Below are positions 23,776 through 35,535 of a stretch of 64,000 bases of DNA, one piece after another. The notes beneath the pieces are model-generated. The model did no database searches. It had not been told where the DNA came from and worked only from the letters and a program-made list of their open reading frames with translations. The stretch is taken from positions 444,507-508,506 of the forward strand of contig MNCI01008651.1 in assembly GCA_015680685.1 (NCBI GenBank), read 5' to 3'. Made by a program: the position numbers and the translations under genes. The stretch comes from Gnetum montanum. Taxonomy: Eukaryota; Streptophyta; Gnetopsida; Gnetales; Gnetaceae. Each line of letters starts with the position of its first letter. Position 1 is the stretch's first letter.

Positions 23776-25820
23776 AATGTCTTCTTCTCACAGGAGCAAT
23801 TCTCCATCCAAGTCTAATAAAGCTTATTAGCCATTGCCTCAACAATATCAAATGGTATATGCTCATCTTGATGAGCATGTATCAAACTTCACCTTCATTC
23901 TGCACAAGGATGAACAACTATGATGGTGTAACAAGGAGGGAAACATTGTGTTGCTACCTGATCGATCTATTCCTGCAATGCTCTACCAAATGCATAAATG
24001 ATATGGTCTTTTGGAGTGTCATGCTAAGTATGTTGTGCAAGATATTGATGCCAGGGGCTATCATCCCACTGAGGCATAATGTCTACAAGATCAACAACTA
24101 GAGCAGCGCTATGAATCTTCGAAGGGAAAAAGATTTAATAATTCTCCATTCTTGTTATACCAACAAGCTGGTGAAGAACCTTTCTATGGGGGTTTTCCAT
24201 TCAATGATACTCCTCTCTTTAACTTCAATGAAGGATGTCAAAACCAAAACTTATAATCCACAATTCACAATCTTGGTTCTAGTAACAAGGGATCTAATGA
24301 CAAAGAAGGATCTAGAGGGGCAAGTTAAGGTAGAGATGTAGACAAAAAGCAAGATCATGATCATGGTCGCAATCACCATAGAGGTGGAAGTAGGCACTAT
24401 GATGGTGCTAGTTCTCCTTCCTCTTCTCCTTTATCATCATCTTCTTCCTCTTTTGGCTCTGATCGTGACCACATAAGGCAAGACCATGATGGAGGTGACC
24501 AAAATAACCAACAAGACCAAAATGACCGAAATGATGAAAATGACCATCAAGAAAGGCAAGATCAAGGGCGTAGACATTCAAGAGAGGCACATCACCATGA
24601 ATGAAGGGGGTAGTCAAGGATATCATAGGCACCATGATCAAGGCCTTGATGAGCCTCTACTTTCTACTAGAAGTATGCTTAATATCACAGAGGTAGTAAG
24701 AATTCCAACAAGGCATGTGAAGGATAGTCGGATCAAAAGGTTAGATATGAACAATATTTCTTGATTTGAAGGAGGATATAACTCTAATCCGTAGAATCAT
24801 GTCCAAGATTTCCAAGATGCATGTGCATTTTAGAACATAGAGAATGAGTGACAAAAACTTAAGTTGTTCCCCAAGACACTCATCAAAGAAGTAGAGAATT
24901 GGTATGAGTCCTTAGAGCCAGAATCTATCAAATAATGGAGTACCATGCTTGAGTTGTTCAATGATAAATATCAAATGTACTCCAAAGTGTCCAACTTGAG
25001 AAGGCAAATCCAAGGATGAAAATAAGGACCACACAAACCCTTAGATGCTACCATTGACCAATACTATTCCTTAATGCACAAATGTCCTGGTCATGGTTAT
25101 TCTCAACTAGATCAACTTCACCACATTGTAGATAGGCTTCAATGAGAAATGAGGAGAACCCTAGGTGTCTATGCCTAGGGGTGCCTATTAGAACTAAGTG
25201 TCCATAAAATAAAATAATTAATCAAGTAGGTAGCTAAAGAGGAGGGCTAATTAAGAAAAAGAGAAAGTGTAGAAGAGTACAATTATGATCCTTCCATTTA
25301 CAAGAGGGAGGTTCAATTCTACGATAGTGAGGACAAGTTCGTACTTGATGAGGGGATGGATAAGAAAACCTTGCCACTCCAAAAATTTCAGTCTAAAATT
25401 ATGACCAAGGTTGATTAGTTATGGGACTCCATGGATAGTAGGTTTCAAGATATCCTCAAAATTACTAAAGAGTCCAAAGAATAAGGTAGTGATCATGAGC
25501 ACAGGAGGTGCAAAGAAGTTGAATGTGCCTATCACAAAGGTAAGGGAAAAATTACTACAATAGAAGAGGTTACAAAAAGTGAATCAAATGATGATCATGG
25601 GTGTGACATCCATCAGTATGAACATCCTAAGAGATGTTACCCCATTGTGTCACATCTACAAGAGTTTGTGATGTATGTCTTAAATCCATGACTTACACAA
25701 AGGCAAACATCTAGAAGATTACCTTATCCTCAAGGTAATATTTGGAAATTTCACTAACAACAATAGTATTATTCAAGTAGAGCTCCAGCACAACCATATG
25801 AGTAGTATCAATAGTGGCAA
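23776..25820 (+). pseudogene. E3 gag
   Basis: The N-terminal part shares FTFILHKDEQL and RGYHPTEA with the 118-residue E4 domain. A Ser-rich run and an Asp/Asn/Gln/His-rich run (DRNDENDHQERQDQ, about 24480-24570) follow. The core has LFNDKYQMYSKV and LDATIDQYYSLMHKCPGHG. The knuckle-like motif reads CDIHQYEHPKRCYP (25605-25650), having lost one Cys. Many stops. The part from 24862 onward exists again at 30496. Confidence 0.8.
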
Positions 25821-27632
25821 CAACCACAATCATGGGCACTAGCACAACCAAGGTAGCAATACCCTTATCAACAACCTAATCCATATGGCTACTATGTTCA
25901 GCAACCCATGTCTCCATGTGACTCTTCCAATCACATCTCTACTTTCTAGCCTCACTACCACCCTTTTGATTATTACTAAACTCATTCTCCACATGAATAA
26001 ATGGATACCACCTCTTATCCTTATCTTTCTCCTATTCCTGCACCTGATCCTCCTCCACCCACACAACTACCACCTACTCCAACTATGTAGGATGAACTAC
26101 TAAGTCAAATGCAAAAATGCAATGCTACAAGGGCTGTTAACTTACAACTAGTTAATCAATTGAATGAGTCAAACACTTGATCAAAGAAAAGACCTTTCTT
26201 TCAACCTCATACTCCACCTAAGCCCTCGATCACACTCACGATTGACAACCCTACTCTTACATCTTCTTCTGTATCACACACCTTCGAGTCCCCTTTAAAC
26301 CAAAACGTGCCTAGGGATACTTTCATGCTTACTCATATTGTATCTGATTGGATCTGTGCTAGAAACCTTCTCAAGAAATTAGCTGATCTTAGAAGTCCTC
26401 AAATTCATTTGCAGATTGCTAGGAATGAACCGTGCAAATCTCCTTTTGATTCAAGTTCTGGTGTTAATTTGATTTCCCATGAGATGTACACTGCATGGAA
26501 CCTACATCCACTCAAGAAGAGCAACATCAGATTAGAGTTGGTAGACTAGTCAATCATTGTTCCATTGTTACTGGTAGAAGACATTGTGATCACTATTTAT
26601 GAGTGGTCCTATTCTACCAATTTCCTAGTAATGAAAGTGTAGAACTATAAAGGGGACTTCCTAATCATCATGGGAAGGGCATGGCTAAGCACCATTGATG
26701 CACGAATGGGAATCAGAGATCTCTCCCTTGAAATGTATAAAGAAAATTCATTTGGAAAAATCAAGAGGAATAAAGTTCCATGCATCATGTATAGTGATAC
26801 AAGGTGCAATTGTGTGCAGAAACTCTAGGTTGTAAAGAAAGCATCTATCTTTGCATGCAGGTAGTATGCACTAGAAGAAGAAATCCAACTGTGTTTGTAT
26901 GTAGTAGCCAAAAAACAAGAGGGCACCTAGTGGTTGACTGTTAATTCTGAAAGCAGCACACTTTACATGGGATTGACTGAGAGCTTGACATGTGCATATG
27001 TCATGAGCATTGATGAACTAGAGCAAGTTCATCACCAATTATTTGATGATATAAATGATGATACTCATGGGGAGAGTTGGAAATTCCTAAAAATATTAAA
27101 TAAGAGCCTCTTGAACTAAAAATGCTACCAATCGTAATGGAATATGTTTTTTAAAAAAATGGAAAACTGGTCATAATCAATGCTAATCTTGCTCAAAAGC
27201 AGAAAAATATGCTATTGAAGGTAGTTGAAAAATGGTCAGTAGCTATTGCTTGGTCATATCCTAAACTCACAGATATTAATCCTAGGATATGCCAGCATCA
27301 CATCTACATTAATCCGGCTATGAAGCCAAAAAGATAGCCATAGAGATTATTGAACCCAAAACTGAAATAGATAGTCAAAGAGGAAATCAAGCAACTCCTC
27401 AGGGTAGGGTTCATTTATCCCATTATAGATAGTAAGTGGGTTAGTCCACTCATAATTGTACCAAAGAAAGGTGGCAAGTGGTGAGTCTACATTGATTTTT
27501 TGTTGCTGAATATGGAAACATTTAAAGATCATTTTCTGTTGCCATTTGTTAACCAAGTGCTCAACACAATATCTGGGCATTGCTACTATAGCTTTCTAGA
27601 TGGTTATAGTGGCTATAACCAAATTCAAATTG
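24862..27632 (+). repeat. Internal duplication of E3, copy 1 (2771 bp)
   Basis: Matches 30496-33266 at a constant offset of 5634. I noticed about ten substitutions and no net length change. It spans the second half of gag, the protease and the first part of RT. Confidence 0.95.
26307..26790 (+). pseudogene. E3 protease region
   Basis: HIVSDWICARNLLKKL leads into the active-site region, which reads SPFDSSSGVNLIS where E4 has ALLDLGSSINLIS. The Asp is kept but the following Leu-Gly is changed. NIRLELVD and GRAWLSTIDA follow as in E4. A stop at 26547 and others break it. A retroviral-type aspartic protease would process the polyprotein. Confidence 0.8.
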
Positions 27633-28200
27633 CACTAGAAGACTAAGTGAAGACAACATTCATAAGCCCTTAGGGGACTTTTACATATCACAAGATGCCA
27701 TTTGATCTATGTAATGCTCCTGCTACATTCCAATGCCTGGTTCTAAGCTTTTTTCAACATCAGATCGGTAGTGGTGTGGAGGTCTTCATGGATGACTTCT
27801 CCACTTATGGAGCTACATTTGAACAAGACCTAGACCACCTTAATCAAGTGTTTAAATAATGTGTTAAAACCAAATTGTAGCTCAATTGGCAAAAAAGTCA
27901 CTTAATGGTCTAGGAGGACATTGTATTGGGGCACAGAATATCACAAGCAAGAATTGAGGCAGACCCTGAGAAAATAAGGATCATGTAAGGAATAACCCAC
28001 CAACCAAAAACTTTCAAAGATGTTCAATCATTCCTTGGAGATACAAACTACTACCGACGATTCATAGAGAATTTCTCTAAGATCACAAAACTGTTAGTGG
28101 AGCTGACAAAGAAAGATGCTTCCTTTGTCTAGATAGCAAAATGTGAAAAAGCATTTCAACAGTTGAAATAGAAACTTATAGAAAATCTAATTCTACAAAC
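26934..28200 (+). pseudogene. E3 reverse transcriptase and linker
   Basis: The linker includes LESLTCAYVMSIDELEQVH-like sequence. RT landmarks are FIYPIIDSKWVSPLIIVPKK, FKDHFLLPFVNQ, FLDGYSGYNQI and the catalytic FMDD (27785-27796), with the two catalytic Asp kept. SFLGDTNYYRRFI follows. Stops and frameshifts are frequent. The part up to 27632 is repeated at 32568-33266. Confidence 0.85.
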
Positions 28201-28228
28201 ACCTAACTAGCCTAGGCCATTTCATATC

Positions 28229-28560
28229 ATGAAGGATGCATCAAATTATGCCTTGGGAGTGGTGTTGATGCTATTAGATGACAAGAAACATCTATTCTAC
28301 ATCCACTATGCTAGCCGAAGCATTATGGATGCACAACTGAACTACATCACTATAGAGAAAGAGTTGATGGGAATGGTGTTTGCTTTAGAAAATTTTAGGT
28401 ATTATGTGCTTGGATACAAGGTGTTTGTGCACATGGACCATAGTGCCATCTACTCCCTAATGAATAAGCCAATGGTGAACCCCCATATCAAAGGGGTTGG
28501 TGATCTTACAGGAATTCGATCTTATGATGGTAGATTGAAAGGGCATTGAGAATGTGGTTG
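28229..28560 (+). pseudogene. E3 RNase H
   Basis: MKDASNYALGVVL supplies the first Asp (consensus DASNYAIGAVL), YITIEKELMGMVFALENFRYY the Glu and VHMDHSAI the second Asp. This is the gypsy RNase H that degrades the RNA strand. The frame shifts near 28480. Confidence 0.85.
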
Positions 28561-28804
28561 CTGATCACTTTTCTTGGTTGTGATGAGATGAAAAAGAAGA
28601 AGAAAATCCATTATCTGACATGCTTCTTGATGAACTCCTCTTTATTGGGGCTATAACTAAACAAATGCCCAATGAGCCAAAATGGTATGATGGCATTCTC
28701 ACCTATCTACTCACTCAAGAAATGTCATAGGGGTTGGACCATTGAAAGAAACAATAGTTTCTTCACCAAGTAAAACACTTCATGGAGTTCAATAGACATC
28801 TCTA

Positions 28805-29860
28805 TAAGGTGTACACCGATGGCCTAGTTCATGAGAATCTCTGATGTTTATCAACTATGTGTTCTCCAAGATGCTCATGAAGGTCCTTGTGGAGGAAACT
28901 ATGCTAGGAGATGCACGACCATTAAAATCCTGATGGTAGGGTACTATTGGCCAACATTCTTCAGGGATGCTCACCATTATGTCTACTCTTATGAACGATG
29001 CCAACAAGATGGTGGAATGACTGCTTGAATGGAGAGACCTCAACAATGGGTTCAACCACTAGAACCCTTCGACATTTGGGGCATTCATTTCGTGGGTTCC
29101 ATCATGCCCATGTCAAATGAAAGGCATACATCATAGTCGTTATTGACTATTGTATGAAATGGGAAAAAGCAGTAGTCATCATTGACTATACATCTTCTAC
29201 TGTTGCTCAGTTTGTACAACAAAATGTTGTAAACAAGTTTAGTGTTCCACATGCATTAAGTTTTGATAATGGAACATACTTTATAGGCACTACTTTTCAA
29301 AAGCTCATGCAACACTTGGAGGTTGAACGCAAACTCACAACACCTTACCATCCCCAAGCTAATGGTCAAGTGGAGGTTACTAATAGGGAAATTACAAGGA
29401 TACTAACAAGAACTATTAGCAAGTATAGGAAGGACTGGAATACAAAACTCAACAATGCCCTTTGAGCCTACTAAACATGAAAACTTCCTATAGGCTACTC
29501 TCCCTATGAGCTTGTGTACGGAAAATTACTAATACTTCCTATTCAATCTGAGCTCTGTATACTTTCAATAGCTTATGACCTTGACCTTGACTTAAGTCTA
29601 ACTTAAAAGAAAAGACTAATGAATCTCAAATTGCCAACAAAAATCGATTAGTAGCCTTATAATTTAACGAGTTGCACAAGGCCTATAATAAAAAGCATCA
29701 TGACCTAAAAATCAGAAAAGTCAAATTTCAATCAAGAGATAAGGTTCTCTACTGGAACCCCACACATGTACCTCAACGAACTAAGTTTTAAACGTTGTGG
29801 GAAGGACCTTACATCATTTACGATACTTTTCCATGATGATATACAAACCTGAGAGCCTAA
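28805..29860 (+). pseudogene. E3 integrase
   Basis: The zinc-binding region reads AHEGPCGGNYARR...GYYWPTFFRDA...YERCQQDGG, with the second His and first Cys lost. The core keeps FDIWGIHFVG (catalytic Asp changed to His), FDNGTYFIG (second Asp kept) and NGQVEVTNREI (Glu kept). The C-terminal part holds HDLKIRKVKFQ and LWEGPYIIYDT. Integrase inserts the cDNA and makes the 5-bp target duplication. This copy is inactive. Confidence 0.85.
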
Positions 29861-30495
29861 ACAAGAAATAGCTAGGCAACATCCAACAAATTAAACCTTT
29901 CCATGTGCATAAGCCAGCTAATACAACAAAAGCCTCATCAAATGGACAATCACACTCAATATTTTAGATCTCCTCATTTCAACTTAGTCATGGGGGGGAT
30001 GGGATGGCCACTCATGTTAACCATATAATTGACTCTTTAGTTTTTCAACTTTTTTATTTTACACATTTTTTATTTTACAAATTTTTATTTTCATGTTATT
30101 AATCTTTTCTAATTTTTTTTACACCATCGTTAGGAAATTTTCTATTCTTTGAATATTTTATATTTTCTTTTATATTTTATTTTATTTTGGTGTGATTTTC
30201 TAACTTTTTGTTCATAAGTGCCAGGTACAATGGTAATGCATTATTTGATGGTGGTATGTACTTTCTTGCTATTTGATTGTTGGTGTTTGGTTTCTGGCTT
30301 TGAATTTTGTTACGGATAATTAGGACATGGTTTCTTTTTCATGCAATAGGCAGTGAGTCCACAACATCCATCCATCCACTAACTCTATGCTTTTTCTTGT
30401 TTTGGAAATGTGCAGTTCCTTTTTCATTAATAAAATTCTAATACATTTGTGACTTTGGTAGTTTCCATAATTGGGAAGGATTCAAAGGTTTGAAT
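29861..30495 (+). other. E3 3' non-coding region, left remnant
   Basis: Starts near the AGTCATGGGGGG block that also follows integrase in E4 (AGTCGTGGGGGAGATGGCC). It contains the CACAACATCCATCCATCC block. It ends abruptly at 30495, where the second copy of the duplication begins; about 1.4 kb present in E4 at this point is absent. Confidence 0.75.
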
Positions 30496-33266
30496 AGTTG
30501 TTCCCCAAGACACTCATCAAAGAAGTAGAGAATTGGTATGAGTCCTTAGAGCCAGAATCTATCAAATAATGGAGTACCATGCTTGAGTTGTTCAATGATA
30601 AATATCAAATGTACTCCAAAGTGTCCAACTTGAGAAGGCAAATCCAAGGATGAAAATAAGGACCACACAAACCCTTAGATGCTACCATTGACCAATACTA
30701 TTCCTTAATGCACAAATGTCCTGGTCATGGTTATTCTCAACTAGATCAACTTCACCACATTGTAGACAGGCTTCAATCAGAAATGAGGAGAACCCTAGGT
30801 GTCTATGCCTAGGGGTGCCTATTAGAACTAAGTGTCCATAAAATAAAATAATTAATCAAGTAGGTAGCTAAAGAGGAGGGCTAATTAAGAAAAAGAGAAA
30901 GTGTAGAAGAGTACAATTATGATCCTTCCATTTACAAGAGGGAGGTTCAATTCTACGATAGTGAGGACAAGTTCGTACTTGATGAGGGGATGGATAAGAA
31001 AACCTTGCCACTCCAAAAATTTCAGTCTAAAATTATGACCAAGGTTGATTAGTTATGGGACTCCATGGATAGTAGGTTTCAAGATATCCTCAAAATTACT
31101 AAAGAGTCCAAATAATAAGGTAGTGATCATGAGCATAGGAGGTGCAAAGAAGTTGAATGTGCCTATCACAAAGGTAAGGGAAAAATTACTACAATAGAAG
31201 AGGTTACAAAAAGTGAATCAAATGATGATCATGGGTGTGACATCCATCAGTATGAACATCCTAAGAGATGTTACCCCATTGTGTCACATCTACAAGAGTT
31301 TGTGATGTATGTCTTAAATCCATGACTTACACAAAGGCAAACATCTAGAAGATTACCTTATCCTCAAGGTAATATTTGGAAATTTCACTAACAACAATAG
31401 TATTATTCAAGTAGAGCTCCAGCACAACCATATGAGTAGTATCAATAGTGGTAACAACCACAATCATGGGCACTAGCACAACCAAGGTAGCAATACCCTT
31501 ATCAACAACCTAATCCATATGGCTACTATGTTCAGCAACCCATGTCTCCATGTGACTCTTCCAATCACATCTCTACTTTCTAGCCTCACTACCACCCTTT
31601 TGATTATTACTAAACTCATTCTCCACATGAATAAATGGATACCACCTCTTATCCTTATCTTTCTCCTATTCCTGCACATGATCCTCCTCCACCCACACAA
31701 CTACCACCTACTCCAACTATGTAGGATGAACTACTAGGTCAAATGCAAAAATGCAATGCTACAAGGGCTGTTAACTTACAACTAGTTAATCAATTGAATG
31801 AGTCAAACACTTGATCAAAGAAAAGACCTTTCTTTCAACCTCATACTCCACCTAAGCCCTCGATCACACTCACGATTGACAACCCTACTCTTACATCTTC
31901 TTCTGTATCACACACCTTCGAGTCCCCTTTAAACCAAAACGTGCCTAGGGATACTTTCATGCTTACTCATATTGTATCTGATTGGATCTGTGCTAGAAAC
32001 CTTCTCAAGAAATTAGCTGATCTTAGAAGTCCTCAAATTCATTTGCAGATTGCTAGGAATGAACCGTGCAAATCTCCTTTTGATTCAAGTTCTGGTGTTA
32101 ATTTGATTTCCCATGAGATGTACACTGCATGGAACCTACATCCACTCAAGAAGAGCAACATCAGATTAGAGTTGGTAGACTAGTCAATCATTGTTCCATT
32201 GTTACTGGTAGAAGACATTGTGATCACTATTTATGAGTGGTCCTATTCTACCAATTTCCTAGTAATGAAAGTGTAGAACTATAAAGGGGACTTCCTAATC
32301 ATCATGGGAAGGGCATGGCTAAGCACCATTGATGCACGAATGGGAATCAGAGATCTCTCCCTTGAAATGTATAAAGAAAATTCATTTGGAAAAATCAAGA
32401 GGAATAAAGTTCCATGCATCATGTATAGTGATACAAGGTGCAATTGTGTGCAGAAACTCTAGGTTGTAAAGAAAGCATCTATCTTTGCATGCAGGTAGTA
32501 TGCACTAGAAGAAGAAATCCAACTGTGTTTGTATGTAGTAGCCACAAAACAAGAGGGCACCTAGTGGTTGACTGTTAATTCTGAAAGCAGCACACTTTAC
32601 ATGGGATTGACTGAGAGCTTGACATGTGCATATGTCATGAGCATTGATGAACTAGAGCAAGTTCATCACCAATTATTTGATGATATAAATGATGATACTC
32701 ATGGGGAGAGTTGGAAATTCCTAAAAATATTAAATAAGAGCCTCTTGAACTAAAAATGCTACCAATCGTAATGGAATATGTTTTTTTAAAAAATGGAAAA
32801 CTGGTCATAATCAATGCTAATCTTGCTCAAAAGCAGAAAAATATGCTATTGAAGGTAGTTGAAAAATGGTCAGTAGCTATTGCTTGGTCATATCCTAAAC
32901 TCACAGATATTAATCCTAGGATATGCCAGCATCACATCTACATTAATCCGGCTATGAAGCCAAAAAGATAGCCATAGAGATTATTGAACCCAAAACTGAA
33001 ATAGATAGTCAAAGAGGAAATCAAGCAACTCCTCAGGGTAGGGTTCATTTATCCCATTATAGATAGTAAGTGGGTTAGTCCACTCATAATTGTACCAAAG
33101 AAAGGTGGCAAGTGGTGAGTCTACATTGATTTTTTGTTGCTGAATATGGAAACATTTAAAGATCATTTTCTGTTGCCATTTGTTAACCAAGTGCTCAACA
33201 CAATATCTGGGCATTGCTACTATAGCTTTCTAGATGGTTATAGTGGCTATAACCAAATTCAAATTG
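30496..33266 (+). repeat. Internal duplication of E3, copy 2 (2771 bp)
   Basis: A second copy of gag 3' half, protease and RT start, placed after integrase. The same stop codons occur in both copies. The left junction shares AGTTG and the right junction TTG with copy 1. It is followed by TATTTCCGTACACTTGGG, which aligns with the PPT-proximal part of E4. Confidence 0.95.
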
Positions 33267-33406
33267 TATTTCCGTACACTTGGGAACTTAGAGTCTGTTG
33301 TTCTATTTGAGTCAGTCTGTATGTCAGTCAATAATTCCATACCTACCCAATATTTTTGTACAAAACTTATTTCTCCTCTTCTACACTTGAGGACAAGCTT
33401 TTATTT

Positions 33407-33419
33407 AGTTGTGAGGGTA
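33407..33419 (+). other. E3 polypurine tract
   Basis: AGTTGTGAGGGTA before the 3' LTR; one G to A change relative to other copies. Preceded by ACTTGAGGACAAG. Confidence 0.8.
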
Positions 33420-34013
33420 TGATGAATCACTATTTTTCAATCGCCACAATGTGAGGTACATGACGTTGGGGTTGTGATTTTAGGTATGCAACATTGGGGT
33501 TTAGCTATGACGTTAGGTATCCAACATGAGGGTATATACCCTAGCCTATAAATATAGTGCCTAGGCTCCAATTTTTTCATAGTTTTGATATTAGTTTTCA
33601 GCCAAACTAGTGAAGCTCTTACATTTTATTTTCCTCAAAGTTAGAATAATTTCTAAGTGCGTGTAGAAGTAGTCTAAGTCTATATGATTCTTTATTCGAG
33701 CACTGATGTACCTAAGCGCAGTAGTGTGATGGGAATAAAAGAAACTCTTTTGACAATCATTGCAGCACTGAGAATAGATTAATGTTTCTTTAATGCACTT
33801 TACTTTACTAGCAGTTAATGAATGTAAGCACGACCACTTTGAGCAAATTTATTTCTAGCAGTTAATGAATGTAAGCACGACCACTTTGAGCATACATATA
33901 GTACTTGGTAACCCAACAACGCTTAATGTTTGGTAGCCTAATAGCACTATATGTGTTCAAGATGTGTTCAAGAAAGTGGGATGGTTACTTGTGTTAGGCT
34001 AGATAGGAAATAG
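33420..34013 (+). repeat. E3 3' LTR, left part
   Basis: TGATGAATCAC start, TATAAATA at 33547-33554. A 38-bp segment (33808-33845) recurs at 33855-33892, a local duplication absent from the 5' LTR. Interrupted after AATAG by E4; the rest is 44347-44625. Confidence 0.9.
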
Positions 34014-35042
34014 TGATGAAGCGGTTACTCTAATTATTAAAGTGGTTATTATTGGAGTGGTTACTCTAATAATTAGAGTGGTTATTATTGGAGTGATTAC
34101 TCTAATTATTAGAGTGGTTATTATTGGAGTGGTTACTCTAATAATTAGAGTGGTTATTATTGGAGTGGTTACTTTAATTATTAGAGCAGTTATTATTGGA
34201 GTGGTTATTCTAATAATTAGAGTGGTTATTATTGGAGCAGTTATTCTAATTATTAGAGTGGTCACTCTAATTATTAAAGTAGTTGCTCCCAAGTCTATAA
34301 ATACAGTGCCCAGGTGCACAATTGAAAAGAAGTTTTGTAGTAGTGAATTAGTGAAACTCTTGTAGTTTGTTAGAGTATTTTCCAAGTGCTCGCAGCATGA
34401 GGTTGAACTGTGGATGGATCTTTATTCTAGCATTGTGTACCTAAGCACACCTTGTGTATGGCAATAAAGACGAGCTCTTTGATTCATTCTTGCAGCACTT
34501 GAGATTTCTTTTCTTACACATTTCTTTTATTTTATTTTCTTATGTGTTTATTTTATTTTATGCACTTTACATTTCTGTTATTAGCATAGTAATTCATTTT
34601 TTAAGAAAATCATTAAAATACACTTAGTACGATCACTTCGAGTATGCGTGTAACACTTGGTAACCTAGTAATGATTAGTGTTTGGTAATCCCATAAGTGT
34701 TGCACAGGTTCAAGATGTGTACGAAAAGTGAGAATGGATACTGGTGTTAGGATTAGTTAAAGCCTAGTTAATTAGTAGTTAAGTTAAATTAGTCACTTAG
34801 TTATCTCTCTCTTTCCCTATTAGCATAGGACATAAAAACATAAAAGCTATAAAAATCATATGCCTCAATCTTACTTAACCATACAATCATGACATACAAG
34901 TAAGCTTGGGAAGATAATGATCAACCAACCCATTCTTGTTTCACAAGGGTGCATAAGCACTTAGTCCTTGGAATTCGACCAAATCGTGTGTGAAATGCTC
35001 ATATTCGTATGGTTGAGCATAGGGGTACCTCGCCACTCATCA
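34014..35042 (+). repeat. E4 5' LTR (1029 bp)
   Basis: TGATGA...TCATCA. The U3 is almost entirely a 36-bp tandem array (about 34020-34285). TATAAATA at 34296-34303; AATAAA poly(A) signal near 34463 in GGCAATAAAGACGAGC. Confidence 0.94.
34020..34285 (+). repeat. 36-bp tandem array in the E4 5' LTR
   Basis: About seven units of GGTTATTATTGGAGT plus ACTCTAATAATTAGAGT. The second half is a palindrome, whose centre alternates AATTATT and AATAATT from unit to unit. Because 36 is a multiple of three, the array is open in frames on both strands; these are not genes. Confidence 0.92.
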
Positions 35043-35062
35043 TTGGTGCCATTGCCAGGGAC
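35043..35062 (+). other. E4 primer-binding site, tRNA-Asp type
   Basis: TTGGTGCCATTGCCAGGGAC directly after the LTR; close to TGGCGCCGTTGCCGGGGA. Confidence 0.88.
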
Positions 35063-35178
35063 TTAGTTGTTTGTGCGCTAACTAGAACATACGAAATCAT
35101 TCATATCATTGGAACGAACCCTTAGGGTTGGTTGCAAAAATAATAAACAAGAATACATTGCACACTGAATAGAAAAAT

Positions 35179-35535
35179 ATGTCTCCTCCTTCGTATGAAA
35201 GCGCCTCACTGCCTAGGTTTGAAATAAGAAAAAATCGGTGGTGTAATACACATGAAATTGATCTGCTAGTCCCCCAACAAGTTCAAGTGGTATATATTCA
35301 TCCCAATGAGTATATACCAGAATTCACCTTTATCCTCCATCAAGACAAACAACTACATTTGCGATACTTAGAAGGTAACATAGTGTTACCGCCCGATCAT
35401 TCAGTCTCGAGCATGCTTCTTCATGCTCTCACACAAATTAGCATGCCACACTTACACACAGAATACATTATTCAAGACCATGACTCGAGAGAATACCATC
35501 CCACAGAGGCACAACGTCAAAGGGACTTGCAATAG
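35179..35535 (+). pseudogene. E4 gag N-terminal domain (118 residues), unrecognised
   Basis: An intact frame from MSPPSYESASL to RQRDLQ with a good start codon. Landmarks are VYIHPNEYIPEFTFIL, LEGNIVLPPDHS and REYHPTEA. E3 has the same domain in damaged form (23790-24080); E1, E2 and E5 lack it. The stop TAG at the end is probably a mutation within a longer gag, since Ser-rich gag sequence follows in the same region. No family recognised. Confidence 0.65.

Noticed and set aside
29990-30010. GGGGGGGATGGGATGG run as a second polypurine tract of E3
   Set aside because: It follows integrase directly and corresponds to the GTGGGGGAGATGG block after integrase in E4 and after gag in E1. No LTR follows it. 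It could be an internal tract but there is no further evidence.
33999-34385. Overlapping open frames on both strands (107 and 128 codons) full of VVIIGVVTLIIR-like repeats
   Set aside because: They are the translation of the 36-bp LTR array, which stays open because 36 is divisible by three. The same happens at 43331-43637. No start context or independent support.
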